A DNA stretch of 64,000 nt from Blattamonas nauphoetae (lineage: Eukaryota; Preaxostyla; Oxymonadida): positions 248,001-312,000 of the forward strand of contig JARBJD010000045.1 of assembly GCA_033064195.1 (NCBI GenBank), in the 5' to 3' direction. Shown here in pieces: positions 63,951 to 64,000 of this stretch (position 1 is the first letter of the stretch; each line of letters opens with the position of its first letter). The translations under genes were made by a program, and so were the position numbers. The notes below the pieces were generated by a model that had not been told where the DNA came from, searched no databases, and worked only from the letters and a program-made list of their open reading frames with translations.

Positions 63951-64000
63951 ATGATGGGAAAGAGTGTAACGTGTTGTGTCTTGTTTTGAGATGTCATCTT

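Noticed and set aside
1-64000. tRNA or rRNA genes
   Set aside because: I saw no cloverleaf-like A and B box pairs or rRNA core sequences by eye. A dedicated scan could still find a tRNA.

Overview
This window is nuclear DNA of a protist. Five dispersed genes carry very short GT-AG introns (28 to about 128 bp), each of which restores a reading frame when removed. Stops are standard. Much of the window is filled by one lineage-restricted gene family of about 357 residues. From memory of proteins containing 'DCSPFLNWDEE' and 'VFRSLVAT' blocks, I think this is an oxymonad, most likely Blattamonas nauphoetae or a close relative. That assignment is inference; no marker rRNA is present.

The left 11.5 kb holds ordinary single-copy genes. 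They are the start of an RNA-recognition-motif protein running off the left edge, a multi-pass membrane protein (4 exons), a very long GH47 alpha-mannosidase-like protein (3 exons), a divergently transcribed protein kinase, and a secreted LysM plus GH19 lysozyme/chitinase. The kinase has 11 tiny introns, a 42-residue tandem repeat and nine C-terminal zinc fingers. The LysM-GH19 protein looks laterally acquired from bacteria or phages and now contains introns.

From 11.6 to 47 kb (minus strand) and 50.8 to 63.4 kb (plus strand) the DNA is an array of the 357-residue family. I count nine whole copies, three copies with one coding lesion each (C11, C15, C16), two copies interrupted by transposons, three fragments, and several deeply decayed relatives. 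The units share a 5' flank with a CCCATAACGAG motif and a 3' tail. The tail holds remnants of a second, coiled-coil/membrane gene and a G-rich minisatellite. A cyclin-like gene (47485-50573, 4 exons) separates the two oppositely oriented half-arrays.

Mobile elements land inside this array. A DIRS-type tyrosine-recombinase retroelement (21547-26197) sits inside a small terminal-inverted-repeat element (21401-26496), which sits inside a family copy. A pogo-like DNA transposon with TA duplication (37245-38862) splits another copy. A 519-bp non-autonomous insert with a 10-bp target duplication lies at 39972-40490. A 1.77-kb element with 230-bp terminal inverted repeats (53783-55552) carries a spliced gene fragment, which looks like gene capture. 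A 16-bp minisatellite of about 1.5 kb occupies 57942-59427.
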